Shown in pieces: positions 17,578 to 26,761 of a stretch of DNA of 64,000 nt. The notes below the pieces were generated by a model. That model saw nothing but the letters and a program-made list of their open reading frames with translations. It ran no database searches and was not told the origin of the DNA. The position numbers and the translations under genes were made by a program. Source of the stretch: TMED14 sp963925545 (lineage in GTDB: Bacteria; Bacteroidota; Bacteroidia; Flavobacteriales; Schleiferiaceae); the NCBI GenBank assembly GCA_963925545.1, contig CAWUSA010000012.1:133053-197052 (forward strand). The letters are read 5' to 3'. Within the stretch, counting starts at the first letter, position 1. The number at the start of each line of letters is the position of its first letter.

Positions 17578-19860
17578 ATGAGCAAGCGACAATCACCGAT
17601 TAGAAAACGGGACATTCGAGACTACCACGAAGGCAAGCGCCCGGGTAAAATAGAGGTCCTTCCGACCAAGCCATCCAACTCACAGCGCGACTTAAGTATT
17701 GCCTATTCGCCTGGTGTAGCAGAGCCCTGCCTTGACATCGCTGCCAACCCTGCAGATGCTTACCGCTACACAGCAAAGGGCAATTTGGTGGCAGTGATAT
17801 CCAATGGCACCGCAGTTTTAGGGCTGGGTGACATAGGCCCGCTGGCCTCGAAGCCTGTGATGGAAGGCAAAGCTGTATTGTTTAAAATATTTGCTGACAT
17901 CGATGTCTTTGACCTGGAGTTGGATACAACCGACCCTGACAAGTTCATCGAAACCGTTAAAATCTTGTCACCCACCTTTGGCGGCATCAACTTGGAGGAT
18001 ATTTCAGCCCCAGCCTGCTTTGAAATTGAGCAGCGCCTGCGTGATGAATTGGACATCCCGGTCATGCATGATGATCAACATGGCACCGCCATCATCACGG
18101 CAGCAGCTATGCTCAATGCCATTGAGATTCAAGGCAAGACCATTGATCAAGTGAAGGTGGTATTCAATGGAGCGGGTGCTTCAGCCATTTCCTGTGCGTC
18201 ATTGTATGTGTCCTTAGGCGTAAAACCTGACAACCTGATCATGTGTGACTCCAAGGGGGTTATTCAAAAGGGCAGGGAAGGGCTCACCATTGAAAAAAAG
18301 CAGTTTGCCCGTGACACCAATCACTCAACCCTTGAGGAAGCGATTGTTGACGCTGACATTTTTGTGGGCCTATCTAGTGGCGATTTACTGAGTGGAGATA
18401 TGGTCAAATCCATGGCCCCCAAGCCGATTGTCTTCGCCCTAGCTAATCCCGACCCAGAAATCCGGTACGACATTGCCATCGCGACAAGGGATGACTTGAT
18501 CATGGCCACCGGCCGGTCAGACCACCCCAACCAAGTGAACAATGTGCTGGGATTTCCTTTTATTTTCCGTGGCGCACTGGACGTGAGAGCCACAACCATT
18601 AATGAGGCAATGAAGTTAGCTGCTGTCCACGCCATTGCGGACCTGGCAAAGGAACCTGTGCCTGAGATTGTGAATTTGGCCTATGGCAGCCGCAACATGG
18701 CTTTTGGGCAAGAGTACATCATCCCTAAGCCCTTTGATCCCCGGTTGATTTCCACTGTGGCCCCGGCAGTTGCAAAGGCAGCTATGGACTCTGGCGTGGC
18801 GCAGTCCGACATCTCTGATTGGGCTGCTTACGAGGAAAGTTTAAAGCAGCGATTGGGACAGGATGACCGATTCATTCGCTTGATCATGCAAAAAGCCAAA
18901 ACCAACCCACAGCGGGTGGTCTTCAATGAGGCAGAGAACTACAAGGTGCTCAAAGCTGCGCAGATTGTGCAAGATGAAGGCATTGGTGTCCCAATTCTGC
19001 TTGGCGAGGCAGACAAGATCAAGGCCATTGACAAAGAGTACGGACTTGGCCTAGAGGATGTCACCATCATCGACCCCAGCTCCTTTAATGCCCCCAAAAT
19101 TGTTGCCTACTCAGATACCTATTACCAGGACAGACAGCGCCATGGCATTGGATTGGACGAGGCGCGTCGCTTGATGCGTAACCGAAATTTTTATGGCCCC
19201 ATGATGGTCAAGATGGGTGATGCAGATGCCTATGTGACCGGATCCATGGTGAAGTACACCCGGGCCGTGAAGCCCGTACTGGAGATACTGGGTCCCAAGG
19301 CGCGCGGTCGCGCCGTAGCCGGCGTCTATGTCATGCTCACCAAGAAAGGCCCTAAATTCTTTGCGGATACTGCCATCAATCAGGACCCAACGGCTGAACG
19401 CGTTGCTGAGATTGCTGTGCAGGCAGCGGAATTGGTCAAGCGCATGAACATTGAGCCAAGCATTGCTTTGTTGAGTTATTCCAACTTTGGATCTTCTGAT
19501 GGCAAGACGCCAAAGAAGATGCGAGATGCCCTTCGCATCTTGCATGAGAACCACCCTGATTTGACAGTGGATGGTGAGATGCAGGCCAATTTTGCAGTTG
19601 ATAAGCATCAATTGAAAGAGCAGTTTCCCTTCTCAGATTTGGTTGGCAGCCCTCCCAATATTTTCATCTTCCCTGGTCTGTCATCCGCTAACATTGGCTA
19701 CAAGTTGCTGCAGTCCATGGCGGGCATGGAGGCCGTTGGCCCCTTGTTGATTGGCTTAGATTACCCGGCACATGTTTTGCAGTTGGGTGCAGATGTAAGA
19801 GAAATTGTGAACACAACTGCCATGGCTGTTGTGGACGCACAATCCAGAGAGACCACATGA
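17578..19860 (+). CDS. maeB: NADP-dependent malic enzyme with phosphotransacetylase-like domain
   Basis: 760 residues, the length of the fused MaeB type. The N-terminal 430 residues are the malic enzyme (YSPGVAEPC, MHDDQHGTAI, and the Rossmann segment VVFNGAGASAIS). The rest is a phosphate acetyltransferase-like domain that is generally regulatory and binds acetyl-CoA. The enzyme oxidatively decarboxylates malate to pyruvate, giving NADPH. The stop overlaps the start of the next gene by 4 bases although the products seem unrelated. Confidence 0.95.
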   Translation: MSKRQSPIRKRDIRDYHEGKRPGKIEVLPTKPSNSQRDLSIAYSPGVAEPCLDIAANPADAYRYTAKGNLVAVISNGTAVLGLGDIGPLASKPVMEGKAVLFKIFADIDVFDLELDTTDPDKFIETVKILSPTFGGINLEDISAPACFEIEQRLRDELDIPVMHDDQHGTAIITAAAMLNAIEIQGKTIDQVKVVFNGAGASAISCASLYVSLGVKPDNLIMCDSKGVIQKGREGLTIEKKQFARDTNHSTLEEAIVDADIFVGLSSGDLLSGDMVKSMAPKPIVFALANPDPEIRYDIAIATRDDLIMATGRSDHPNQVNNVLGFPFIFRGALDVRATTINEAMKLAAVHAIADLAKEPVPEIVNLAYGSRNMAFGQEYIIPKPFDPRLISTVAPAVAKAAMDSGVAQSDISDWAAYEESLKQRLGQDDRFIRLIMQKAKTNPQRVVFNEAENYKVLKAAQIVQDEGIGVPILLGEADKIKAIDKEYGLGLEDVTIIDPSSFNAPKIVAYSDTYYQDRQRHGIGLDEARRLMRNRNFYGPMMVKMGDADAYVTGSMVKYTRAVKPVLEILGPKARGRAVAGVYVMLTKKGPKFFADTAINQDPTAERVAEIAVQAAELVKRMNIEPSIALLSYSNFGSSDGKTPKKMRDALRILHENHPDLTVDGEMQANFAVDKHQLKEQFPFSDLVGSPPNIFIFPGLSSANIGYKLLQSMAGMEAVGPLLIGLDYPAHVLQLGADVREIVNTTAMAVVDAQSRETT

Positions 19861-20417
19861 AGCAGCCATTGATTATTGCCACCTTGTTTGCCCTGATGTC
19901 CATGACGTCACAGGCTCAATGGCTAAAGGATGTTGAGCAGGACCATGCCGTGGGCTACGGTTATGCCGTTGGCATTCCTTATAATATATCAGGGAGCTCC
20001 TTTGCTTCTCAGGAATTGGCCTACCACGGCAGGTACTACCTACCGGTTAGTGAGGATTTTTCATGGGGCATTGGCACACCGGTATCAGTTGGCACACCTG
20101 GACCAGCAGGCCTGAGCCTATCCTACGCATTGGCTCTTGAGTTCGATGCGGGCATGGGAGCTACAATGGAATCAAAGAAGTCGTTTGGTGTTTTTGGTTC
20201 TGTCGGTTTTGGATCCTTTGACATGCTGTATCTCACCGATGATGGCATCAGTATCCGATTGGATCGATCCACGTATTATGGCCCCTATTTAGGCACAGGT
20301 GTCCGCCTGTATTACAGGGGTCAGCCTGTGGGATTGAGTCTCAATACTTGGCGCAACATGAATACGGTCCTTGGTAAAGTCCAAGTGATTTCCCTGCGCC
20401 TTTTGTACGGTTTGTAA
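19857..20417 (+). CDS. Predicted outer-membrane beta-barrel protein
   Basis: 186 residues with a signal peptide (to about residue 20, SQA). The mature part consists of alternating amphipathic strands with many Gly, Tyr and Ser residues (for example YALALEFDAGMGATM, FGVFGSVGFGSF, GPYLGTGVRLYY) and ends in a short strand closing with LLYGL, consistent with a small 8-strand barrel. The function is unknown. Its ATG lies in the ATGA overlap with the malic enzyme gene, so it depends on that transcript. It converges with yqeY, with only 6 bases between the stops. Confidence 0.7.
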   Translation: MKQPLIIATLFALMSMTSQAQWLKDVEQDHAVGYGYAVGIPYNISGSSFASQELAYHGRYYLPVSEDFSWGIGTPVSVGTPGPAGLSLSYALALEFDAGMGATMESKKSFGVFGSVGFGSFDMLYLTDDGISIRLDRSTYYGPYLGTGVRLYYRGQPVGLSLNTWRNMNTVLGKVQVISLRLLYGL

Positions 20418-20423
20418 GCTGCC

Positions 20424-20879
20424 TTAGCTGATCATGCCTTTGAGCATGGCGGCAATTTGCTTATTGTCTGCCTTCCCTGAAAGCGCTTTGCTAGCGGCAC
20501 CCATCACGCGGCCAAAGTCTTGAGGGCCTGCAGGCTGAATCTGGTCGACAATGATTTGAAGGGCTGCTTTGAGTGTATCCCCTTCCATCATTTCAGGTAA
20601 GTAGGTCATGATGACTGCCAGTTGAGCCTCTTCAGGCTCTGCTAAATCTAGCCTGCCTTGCTCCCGGAATATCTCAGCGGCTTCCGTGCGTTGCTTTTTC
20701 AAACGCTGAAGCACCGCAAGTTCTTTTTTCTCGTCCAACCCGCCTCCGGAGCTTGAGGTTTTCTCCATGGTCAGTGCCGTCTTGATGGCGCGAATGGTGT
20801 CTCTGCCCAAGGTGTCTTTTGCACGCATGGCAGTTTTCAAATCATTGGAGAGGCGAGTTTCTAGGCTTTCAGTCGACAT
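20424..20879 (-). CDS. GatB/YqeY domain-containing protein
   Basis: About 151 residues. YqeY proteins are helical and match the tail domain of the GatB subunit; the segments ETRLSNDLKTAMRAKD, LDTIRAIKTAL-like and the C-terminal GRVMGAASKALSGKADNKQIAAMLKGMI are diagnostic. The exact role is unknown; tRNA binding is suspected by analogy. I place the start at the ATG at 20,879 (MSTESLETR) because the longer version would overlap ftsZ by 56 bases and lacks similarity. With this start the overlap with ftsZ is 11 bases, making it the last gene of the division and wall cluster. Confidence 0.88.
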   Translation of the reverse strand: MSTESLETRLSNDLKTAMRAKDTLGRDTIRAIKTALTMEKTSSSGGGLDEKKELAVLQRLKKQRTEAAEIFREQGRLDLAEPEEAQLAVIMTYLPEMMEGDTLKAALQIIVDQIQPAGPQDFGRVMGAASKALSGKADNKQIAAMLKGMIS

Positions 20880-23208
20880 TGTCGTGCAGGAATGAGTTAT
20901 GGGAACGGAATTCGATGTCATCACCGTCTGAGCTCAAGCCGACGTTGCCAGTGGCATTGCGCTGTGAGTAGGTGGTGTGGGTGTTCACGGACAGGCCTTG
21001 TCGTTCAAAGGCTGGCTCGTCGTCATCACCTAAGGCCATGCGCTCACTGTTCTTGTGAAACTTGTGCGTGAAATTGGCGAGGTAGGCCTTGCGCTGCTTT
21101 TGCATCTCTTGAATGGACGTGCTATGTGGCGCATCAACATCCAAGGCAGATGACGAGGAAGGGCGCTCAGCCATAACCGTCAAGGTCAATGCCTCCTCCT
21201 TGCCATGGATGGTTTGCTCGATTTCGCTGACAGCTACTTGCTCATTGACCAAAGCTTCTTCCGGTTCAGCCTCAAGGGCTTCCTCTACAGCTTCAATTGG
21301 CACATCAGCGGCATCAATCATTGACTGGACAGGCTCTTCAGCTTCAGTCATCGCGATTTCTTCCACCGTGGACTCCTGTGGCGCATCCATAGGGATGTCC
21401 ATCAGGTGTTGTTCCATGATCTTGAGGTCTTCCAGGTTGAAGGTGGGCTTTTCAGCATCGATCGCCTGCTCGCTGATGTCATCCACTTTGGATGTCACAT
21501 GATCGATCATGTCTTCAAGATCCCACTGTGAACTTGACGCATCATCCATTTCCGCTGCTTCACTTGACGCATCAATCTCATCAGTTGAATCAATGGTTAA
21601 ATCGTCACTTGTCAGCAAATCGTCACTAGTTGTCACCTCCTCGTTGGTGATAGAGTCTATGTCCTCGCTTGCTGGCTCTGCATCAAAGGAGAGCAGGTCT
21701 TCATCAAGGTCGATTGATAAAAGGGGCGCCTCCAAGTCATCCATTGCTATGTCAGTATGCAGGTCGATGGCTAGCGTTGACGCCTCACTTGCTGCAAGGT
21801 CGCCATCGTCCATGGAGATTTCAGATAACACAAACCCCCTGTCATCCTCCATCGAGATATCGATTGATGGGCTGTCCACGTGAGCTATTTCACTTGCTGT
21901 GATGTCGTTTGCCTCCCCCGGTATTGCATGGGTGACTTCAGGTGAGCTGGTGGCGACGGGCTCCTCATCCAAGCTGTGGACGACTTGGCTGTCGATGTTG
22001 CCTTTCATGGCATCAATGGGCTTTTCGCTGGCATCCAATTGCTGTTGAAACAGGGCTTTCCCGGCTTCCTTAGGGCTGTCGGGCAAGGGCTGATCTGAGA
22101 CAGAAAACAAGTCAAACTGCGTCGAGGCAGTTTCATCTTCTGGCGCTTTAACCTCCGTCACTTCAGGGACTTTGAGCTCGTCCAAATGCCGGACAATGCG
22201 CTCTGGCTCAGCAGGTCGGATATCTCCGACGGGGTTGTTGGCGCTGAATCCGGTGGCAATGATGGTGACTTGAACGCCATCATCGAGGCTGATGTCTTCA
22301 CCCATTCCCATGATGATGTCCACTTGATTGCCAGCTTGGCTTTGGATGTAATCATTGATTTCTCCAATTTCATCAAAGGTGATCTCATGCTCATTGGGCC
22401 CGGAAACAATCAGAAGCAAGACATGATTTGCGCCTTGAATGTGGTTGTCATTGAGTAGGGGTGAGTCCAGGGCTTCTTGCACAGCTTGCTGCGCCCGGTT
22501 TTCGCCTCTAGCTACTGCAGATCCCATGATGGCAGTGCCTGAATCCTCCAACACCTTGCGGGCGTCATTCAGGTCAATGTTCATGTTGTAGTGGTTGGTG
22601 ATCACCTCAGCAATGCCTTTTGCTGCAGTGGCCAGCACCTCGTCAGCTTTGCTGAATCCAGATTTGTAGCCCAGGTTGCCATAAATCTCTCTCAGCTTGT
22701 CATTGTTGATGACAATCAATGAGTCCACTTGCTTTTTCAAGGACTCAATGCCAGTCTTAGCCTGCTTGAGGCGAAGGTTGCCCTCAAAGCCAAATGGCGC
22801 CGTGACAATGCCAACGGTTAAAATGCCCATCTCTTTAGCAGCTTGCGCGATGATGGGGGCTGCGCCTGTGCCTGTTCCACCGCCCATGCCTGCCGTGATG
22901 AAAACCATCTTTGTGTTGCTCTCCAGCATGTGCTGTATGACCTCGTAGCTTTCCAGTGCAGCGCGTTCACCCACTTCAGGGTTTGCGCCGGCACCAAGGC
23001 CTTCCGTTAGGCTTGCGCCCAGTTGAATTTTGTTTTCAACGGGGCTGTGACTAAGTGCCTGAGCGTCGGTGTTGCAAACGATGAAGTCTACCCCATGAAT
23101 GCCTTGGCGTTTCATGTGGTTCACTGCATTGCTGCCACCACCGCCCACGCCAATCACCTTGATGATGGATGATCGGCTCTTAGGCATATCAAATGTTAAG
23201 TCGTCCAT
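20869..23208 (-). CDS. ftsZ: Cell division GTPase FtsZ with very long acidic linker
   Basis: 779 residues, against about 380 in E. coli and roughly 600-660 in many Bacteroidota. The tubulin-like core (about 12-325) is complete: CNTDAQAL, the signature GGGTGTG at 109-115, and the T7 loop region NMNIDLNDARKVL. Residues about 330-765 form a linker rich in Asp, Glu, Ser, Ala and Ile, with many hydrophobic-acidic repeats. The C-terminal peptide NSFLHDNVD is the conserved partner-binding tail of the phylum. FtsZ forms the Z ring. It starts 30 bases after ftsA. Confidence 0.97.
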   Translation of the reverse strand: MDDLTFDMPKSRSSIIKVIGVGGGGSNAVNHMKRQGIHGVDFIVCNTDAQALSHSPVENKIQLGASLTEGLGAGANPEVGERAALESYEVIQHMLESNTKMVFITAGMGGGTGTGAAPIIAQAAKEMGILTVGIVTAPFGFEGNLRLKQAKTGIESLKKQVDSLIVINNDKLREIYGNLGYKSGFSKADEVLATAAKGIAEVITNHYNMNIDLNDARKVLEDSGTAIMGSAVARGENRAQQAVQEALDSPLLNDNHIQGANHVLLLIVSGPNEHEITFDEIGEINDYIQSQAGNQVDIIMGMGEDISLDDGVQVTIIATGFSANNPVGDIRPAEPERIVRHLDELKVPEVTEVKAPEDETASTQFDLFSVSDQPLPDSPKEAGKALFQQQLDASEKPIDAMKGNIDSQVVHSLDEEPVATSSPEVTHAIPGEANDITASEIAHVDSPSIDISMEDDRGFVLSEISMDDGDLAASEASTLAIDLHTDIAMDDLEAPLLSIDLDEDLLSFDAEPASEDIDSITNEEVTTSDDLLTSDDLTIDSTDEIDASSEAAEMDDASSSQWDLEDMIDHVTSKVDDISEQAIDAEKPTFNLEDLKIMEQHLMDIPMDAPQESTVEEIAMTEAEEPVQSMIDAADVPIEAVEEALEAEPEEALVNEQVAVSEIEQTIHGKEEALTLTVMAERPSSSSALDVDAPHSTSIQEMQKQRKAYLANFTHKFHKNSERMALGDDDEPAFERQGLSVNTHTTYSQRNATGNVGLSSDGDDIEFRSHNSFLHDNVD

Positions 23209-23238
23209 GTGTGTTCTGCTGTTGGGTTCCGTGGTCGA

Positions 23239-24696
23239 TTAATCTTCTAAAATGGAATCGGTGAATTTCTCCACCCATTTGTCAAAAAAGCTCCGCTTTT
23301 TGACCTTGCGCTTTGCTACAGCATCCAGGGCTGCCTTATCCGTGAGACCGGGTTCATCTCCTGTTTCCTTGCTGGATTCTGGGGTGTCTACGGCTTCAGT
23401 GGAGGTATCAATGGCCATGGCTTCTTCGGTTGGGTTTTCCTGGCCCACTTCAGTAAAATCGCTCAGATCATGAGCGACAGCCATTGCATCCATCGTGAAT
23501 TCGTCATTGATGACTGCCATGTCGCCGTCACCTCGGCTGTGAATGCCCTGCATCAACAACCCAACAGCTGTCGAGTAAATGGGAGAGTTCAAGTCCTGCT
23601 TAGCTTCCATGCCAGCAAGGTGCTCATTGGGGAAGCCAATGCGCACATCCATGCCTGTGAGAAACTCCACCAAATGCTTGATGTGCTTGAGTTGACTTCC
23701 GCCACCAGTGATGACGACACCGGCAATCAATTTCTTGCTCGCTTGATCGTGACCGTACTGTTTGATCTCCGTGTAGACAGCATTGATGATCTCTGTCACC
23801 CGGGCATGAATGATGCGGCTCAGGTTCTTCAAGCTGATCTCCTTGGGGTCTCTCCCGTGAAGGCCAGGAATGGACACGATTTCGTTGTCCTTGTTTTCTC
23901 CAGGCCAAGCAGAACCAAATTTGATTTTCAACTGTTCAGCTTGCTTTTCAATGATGCTGCAACCCTCCTTGATGTCTTGGGTGATGATGTTGCCGCCATG
24001 GGGGATGACCGCAGTGTGTCGGATGATGCCATCTTTGAATATGGCCACGTCTGTTGTACCGCCGCCGATGTCAATCAAGACCACGCCAGCTTCCTTTTCC
24101 TCTTTGCTCAAGACAGCTTCTGCACTGGCTAAAGGTTCCAAGTTGACAGAGCCTAACTCAAGCCCGGAATTTTTCACACAGCGGGCAATGTTTCGGATGC
24201 TTGTCACTTGCCCAACAACGATATGGAAGGTGGCTTCCAAACGGCCACCAAACATGCCAACAGGTTCGTCAACGTCACCCTGACCGTCAACCTTGTACTC
24301 CTGAGGGAGCACATGGATGATTTCTTCACCTGGCATCATGACCAGCTTGTGCACGTTGTCCGTCAGGCGCAAGATGTCCTCATTTTCAATGACCTTCTCA
24401 GGTTCTTCTCTGGTGATGTAATCGCTGTGCTGCAAAGAGCGAATATGCTGACCCGCAATGCCTACGGCCACTGAGCCAATGGTCATGCCAGAAGCGGCTT
24501 CTGCGTGTTGAACTGCCTTGGTGATAGAAGCCATCGTCTGAACGATGTTCACAACCACGCCGCCTTTCACACCAACACTGGGCGCCGTGCCTGTGCCTAG
24601 AATGTCCAGTTTGCCATGGGGGGTTTCTTTGCCAATGATGGCAACGATTTTGGTGGTTCCGATGTCGAGTCCAACGGCGATTTTAGCGTGCGTCAT
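23239..24696 (-). CDS. ftsA: Cell division protein FtsA
   Basis: 485 residues. The actin-like fold is shown by the phosphate-1 loop VGLDIGTTKIVAI, IDIGGGTTDVAIF and VITGGGSQLKH. The C-terminal tail is about 65 residues longer than in E. coli; it is Thr/Glu-rich and ends in a basic amphipathic helix (KRKVKKRSFFDKWVEKF) that would tether FtsA, and through it the FtsZ ring, to the inner membrane. It overlaps ftsQ by 4 bases. Confidence 0.97.
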   Translation of the reverse strand: MTHAKIAVGLDIGTTKIVAIIGKETPHGKLDILGTGTAPSVGVKGGVVVNIVQTMASITKAVQHAEAASGMTIGSVAVGIAGQHIRSLQHSDYITREEPEKVIENEDILRLTDNVHKLVMMPGEEIIHVLPQEYKVDGQGDVDEPVGMFGGRLEATFHIVVGQVTSIRNIARCVKNSGLELGSVNLEPLASAEAVLSKEEKEAGVVLIDIGGGTTDVAIFKDGIIRHTAVIPHGGNIITQDIKEGCSIIEKQAEQLKIKFGSAWPGENKDNEIVSIPGLHGRDPKEISLKNLSRIIHARVTEIINAVYTEIKQYGHDQASKKLIAGVVITGGGSQLKHIKHLVEFLTGMDVRIGFPNEHLAGMEAKQDLNSPIYSTAVGLLMQGIHSRGDGDMAVINDEFTMDAMAVAHDLSDFTEVGQENPTEEAMAIDTSTEAVDTPESSKETGDEPGLTDKAALDAVAKRKVKKRSFFDKWVEKFTDSILED

Positions 24697-25442
24697 GATG
24701 AAGGGGATGGATTGAAGGTGTGAATGACTTGGTTACTGTACCGGAGATCAACCCGGTTAAGGCTGTCCATTTGGCCCTGCTGAAGCAGGTAAGCGTAAAG
24801 CGCTTGTGCCTTGTGTGCCTTGTTGTGAAAATTGTCTGATTGTCCCCATTGGATGACATGGCCATGCCATTGCGGCATCACCTGAAGGCTTCCGTCGCTG
24901 GCAATGTTGACCTGAGCGAGCCCGCCAGGGAAGGCAGGGTGTGAAGATGCTTGGTCAATCAAGGCGATGGCGCTCAGACAGCTTGCGCTGTCAGTGCGTC
25001 CAGAAATCAATGGCAAATCCAAGCTGGCATGGGAAGATAGGGGAAATTTTCGACCATCTTGGTCGACGTAATGTCCGCTGTTTCCCTGCTGTACTCGGGC
25101 AAATGCTACGTTCTGTGTCATGTCAATGTGGAGTTCACCTTTCCAGGTTGAAAATACCGAGACATCCAAGGCCAGCGGGTGGGTCCTGAGTTGATCTTCC
25201 AACAATTGAATGTTGATTTCTTTCATTGGCACAGAGTCCCATCGGGGACGGAGGTTATCCAATATGGCATTCAGGTCTTCCGTAAGTAGAAGTATTTGAT
25301 TATCAGGCTGATGAATATTGATTGTCAGGCCGGTGCAGAGGCCATTTTCCCGCTGGTCCATGCTGAACCCTACACTCAGCCAGGTGACAGCCCCCACAGC
25401 GAGCCAGGTGAAAACAATGCTGATGATCTTGAACCACTTCAT
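24693..25442 (-). CDS. ftsQ: Cell division protein FtsQ/DivIB
   Basis: 249 residues with one N-terminal transmembrane helix (about 5-27) and a periplasmic POTRA-like region followed by the FtsQ beta domain. Sequence conservation is low, as usual for FtsQ, so the call rests on topology plus position between murC and ftsA, with 4-base overlaps on both sides. It links the early and late division proteins. Confidence 0.88.
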   Translation of the reverse strand: MKWFKIISIVFTWLAVGAVTWLSVGFSMDQRENGLCTGLTINIHQPDNQILLLTEDLNAILDNLRPRWDSVPMKEINIQLLEDQLRTHPLALDVSVFSTWKGELHIDMTQNVAFARVQQGNSGHYVDQDGRKFPLSSHASLDLPLISGRTDSASCLSAIALIDQASSHPAFPGGLAQVNIASDGSLQVMPQWHGHVIQWGQSDNFHNKAHKAQALYAYLLQQGQMDSLNRVDLRYSNQVIHTFNPSPSS

Positions 25443-26761
25443 GAGAGTCTGGATTGAAGGTTGGCGATGACTCGAGGGACCTGGCGATCAATGTCCCCAG
25501 CACCTGCGGTCACCATGATGGCCTTGTCATGGCTAGCTAGCCATGCGGCAGCAGCTGCTTCTGATAGGAGGCTAGCACCCAATGCCTTGCAGATGATCTC
25601 GCTGCCGACGCCTTCAATGGGCATTTCCCTGGCAGGGTAGATAGGTAGCAATGCCAGGTGCTCAATGGATGAAAGCACCTCAATGAAACCCTGCATGAAG
25701 TCTTGCGTGCGGCTGTACAAATGCGGCTGAAAAAGCATGGCAATCTCGCGACCTGGGTGCAGTTCACGCAGGGAGGTGATCAGCTGTCTCAGCTCTGTGG
25801 GGTGGTGGGCGTAGTCATCCAGGTAAACGATGTCACCCTGGTGAATGTGCACATCAAAGCGACGCTTAACGCCGGAGAAACTGCTGATGCCTTGAGCAAT
25901 GGTATCAATGCTCATGCCCACGCTCTGTGCCAAGCAAGCAGCTGCAACGGCATTGTCTACATTGTGTCTACCAGGCATGCCTGCCGTGACGCCTTGGTGT
26001 TGTTGATTGCCTAAGATCAGATCAAAAACTTGTCGCCCGTTGGCAATGCGAAGATGCTCTGCGCGATAGGTGTCGCTGGGTTTGCCATAGCCCTGACCGC
26101 CCAAGCCCTGCACCTCAGGTCCAGTGAACAATACGCCTTGCACTTTGCTGGCAAAGGCCTCAAAGCCTGCCTGCATGCCTTGTTCGCTGCCGTAGATGTC
26201 TAAATGGTCTGCATCGCTGCTTGTGACCACTGCGGCAGTGGGCTGAAGGTGCAAAAAGCTTCGATCAAACTCATCCGCTTCAACCACCATCAGGTCACTG
26301 TCTGCAATCACCGCATTGCTTTGGAAATTGTTAGCAATGCCACCCAAGAAGGCTTGAACGGGCATGCCGCCTTGATGCAAAATCCATGCAAGCATGGCCG
26401 ATGTGGTGGTTTTCCCATGGCTACCGGCCACTGCCAGACAAGTGCCTTGATTGGCTATAAGGGCAAGCATCTCAGCGCGTTTGATGACTTGGTGATTGCC
26501 CTGAATAGCCGCTGCCAGTTGAGGGTGGCTCAAGGGGATGGCTGGTGTGTAGACCACCAAGGCTGCATCGGAAATACCCCATGCGTCCAATTGATCATTC
26601 AAACGAATGCTGGCACCTTTGTCAGCCAAATCCTTGGTGATGGCACTTGATCGGAGATCATAGCCTGAAACAGTCATGCCTTGCGACAGCGCCCATTGCG
26701 CCAGGGATGACATGCCAATGCCGCCAATGCCAATGAAATCGATGTGGGTCCAATTTGTCAT
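25439..26761 (-). CDS. murC: UDP-N-acetylmuramate--L-alanine ligase
   Basis: 440 residues. It opens with the nucleotide-binding segment DFIGIGGIGMSSLAQW, and the ATP-binding GSHGKTTTSAML lies near residue 112. The central YLDDYAHHPTE motif and the C-terminal domain are as expected for MurC. It adds L-alanine to UDP-MurNAc in the cytoplasm, the first step of the stem peptide. It overlaps murG and ftsQ by 4 bases each. Confidence 0.97.
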   Translation of the reverse strand: MTNWTHIDFIGIGGIGMSSLAQWALSQGMTVSGYDLRSSAITKDLADKGASIRLNDQLDAWGISDAALVVYTPAIPLSHPQLAAAIQGNHQVIKRAEMLALIANQGTCLAVAGSHGKTTTSAMLAWILHQGGMPVQAFLGGIANNFQSNAVIADSDLMVVEADEFDRSFLHLQPTAAVVTSSDADHLDIYGSEQGMQAGFEAFASKVQGVLFTGPEVQGLGGQGYGKPSDTYRAEHLRIANGRQVFDLILGNQQHQGVTAGMPGRHNVDNAVAAACLAQSVGMSIDTIAQGISSFSGVKRRFDVHIHQGDIVYLDDYAHHPTELRQLITSLRELHPGREIAMLFQPHLYSRTQDFMQGFIEVLSSIEHLALLPIYPAREMPIEGVGSEIICKALGASLLSEAAAAAWLASHDKAIMVTAGAGDIDRQVPRVIANLQSRLS

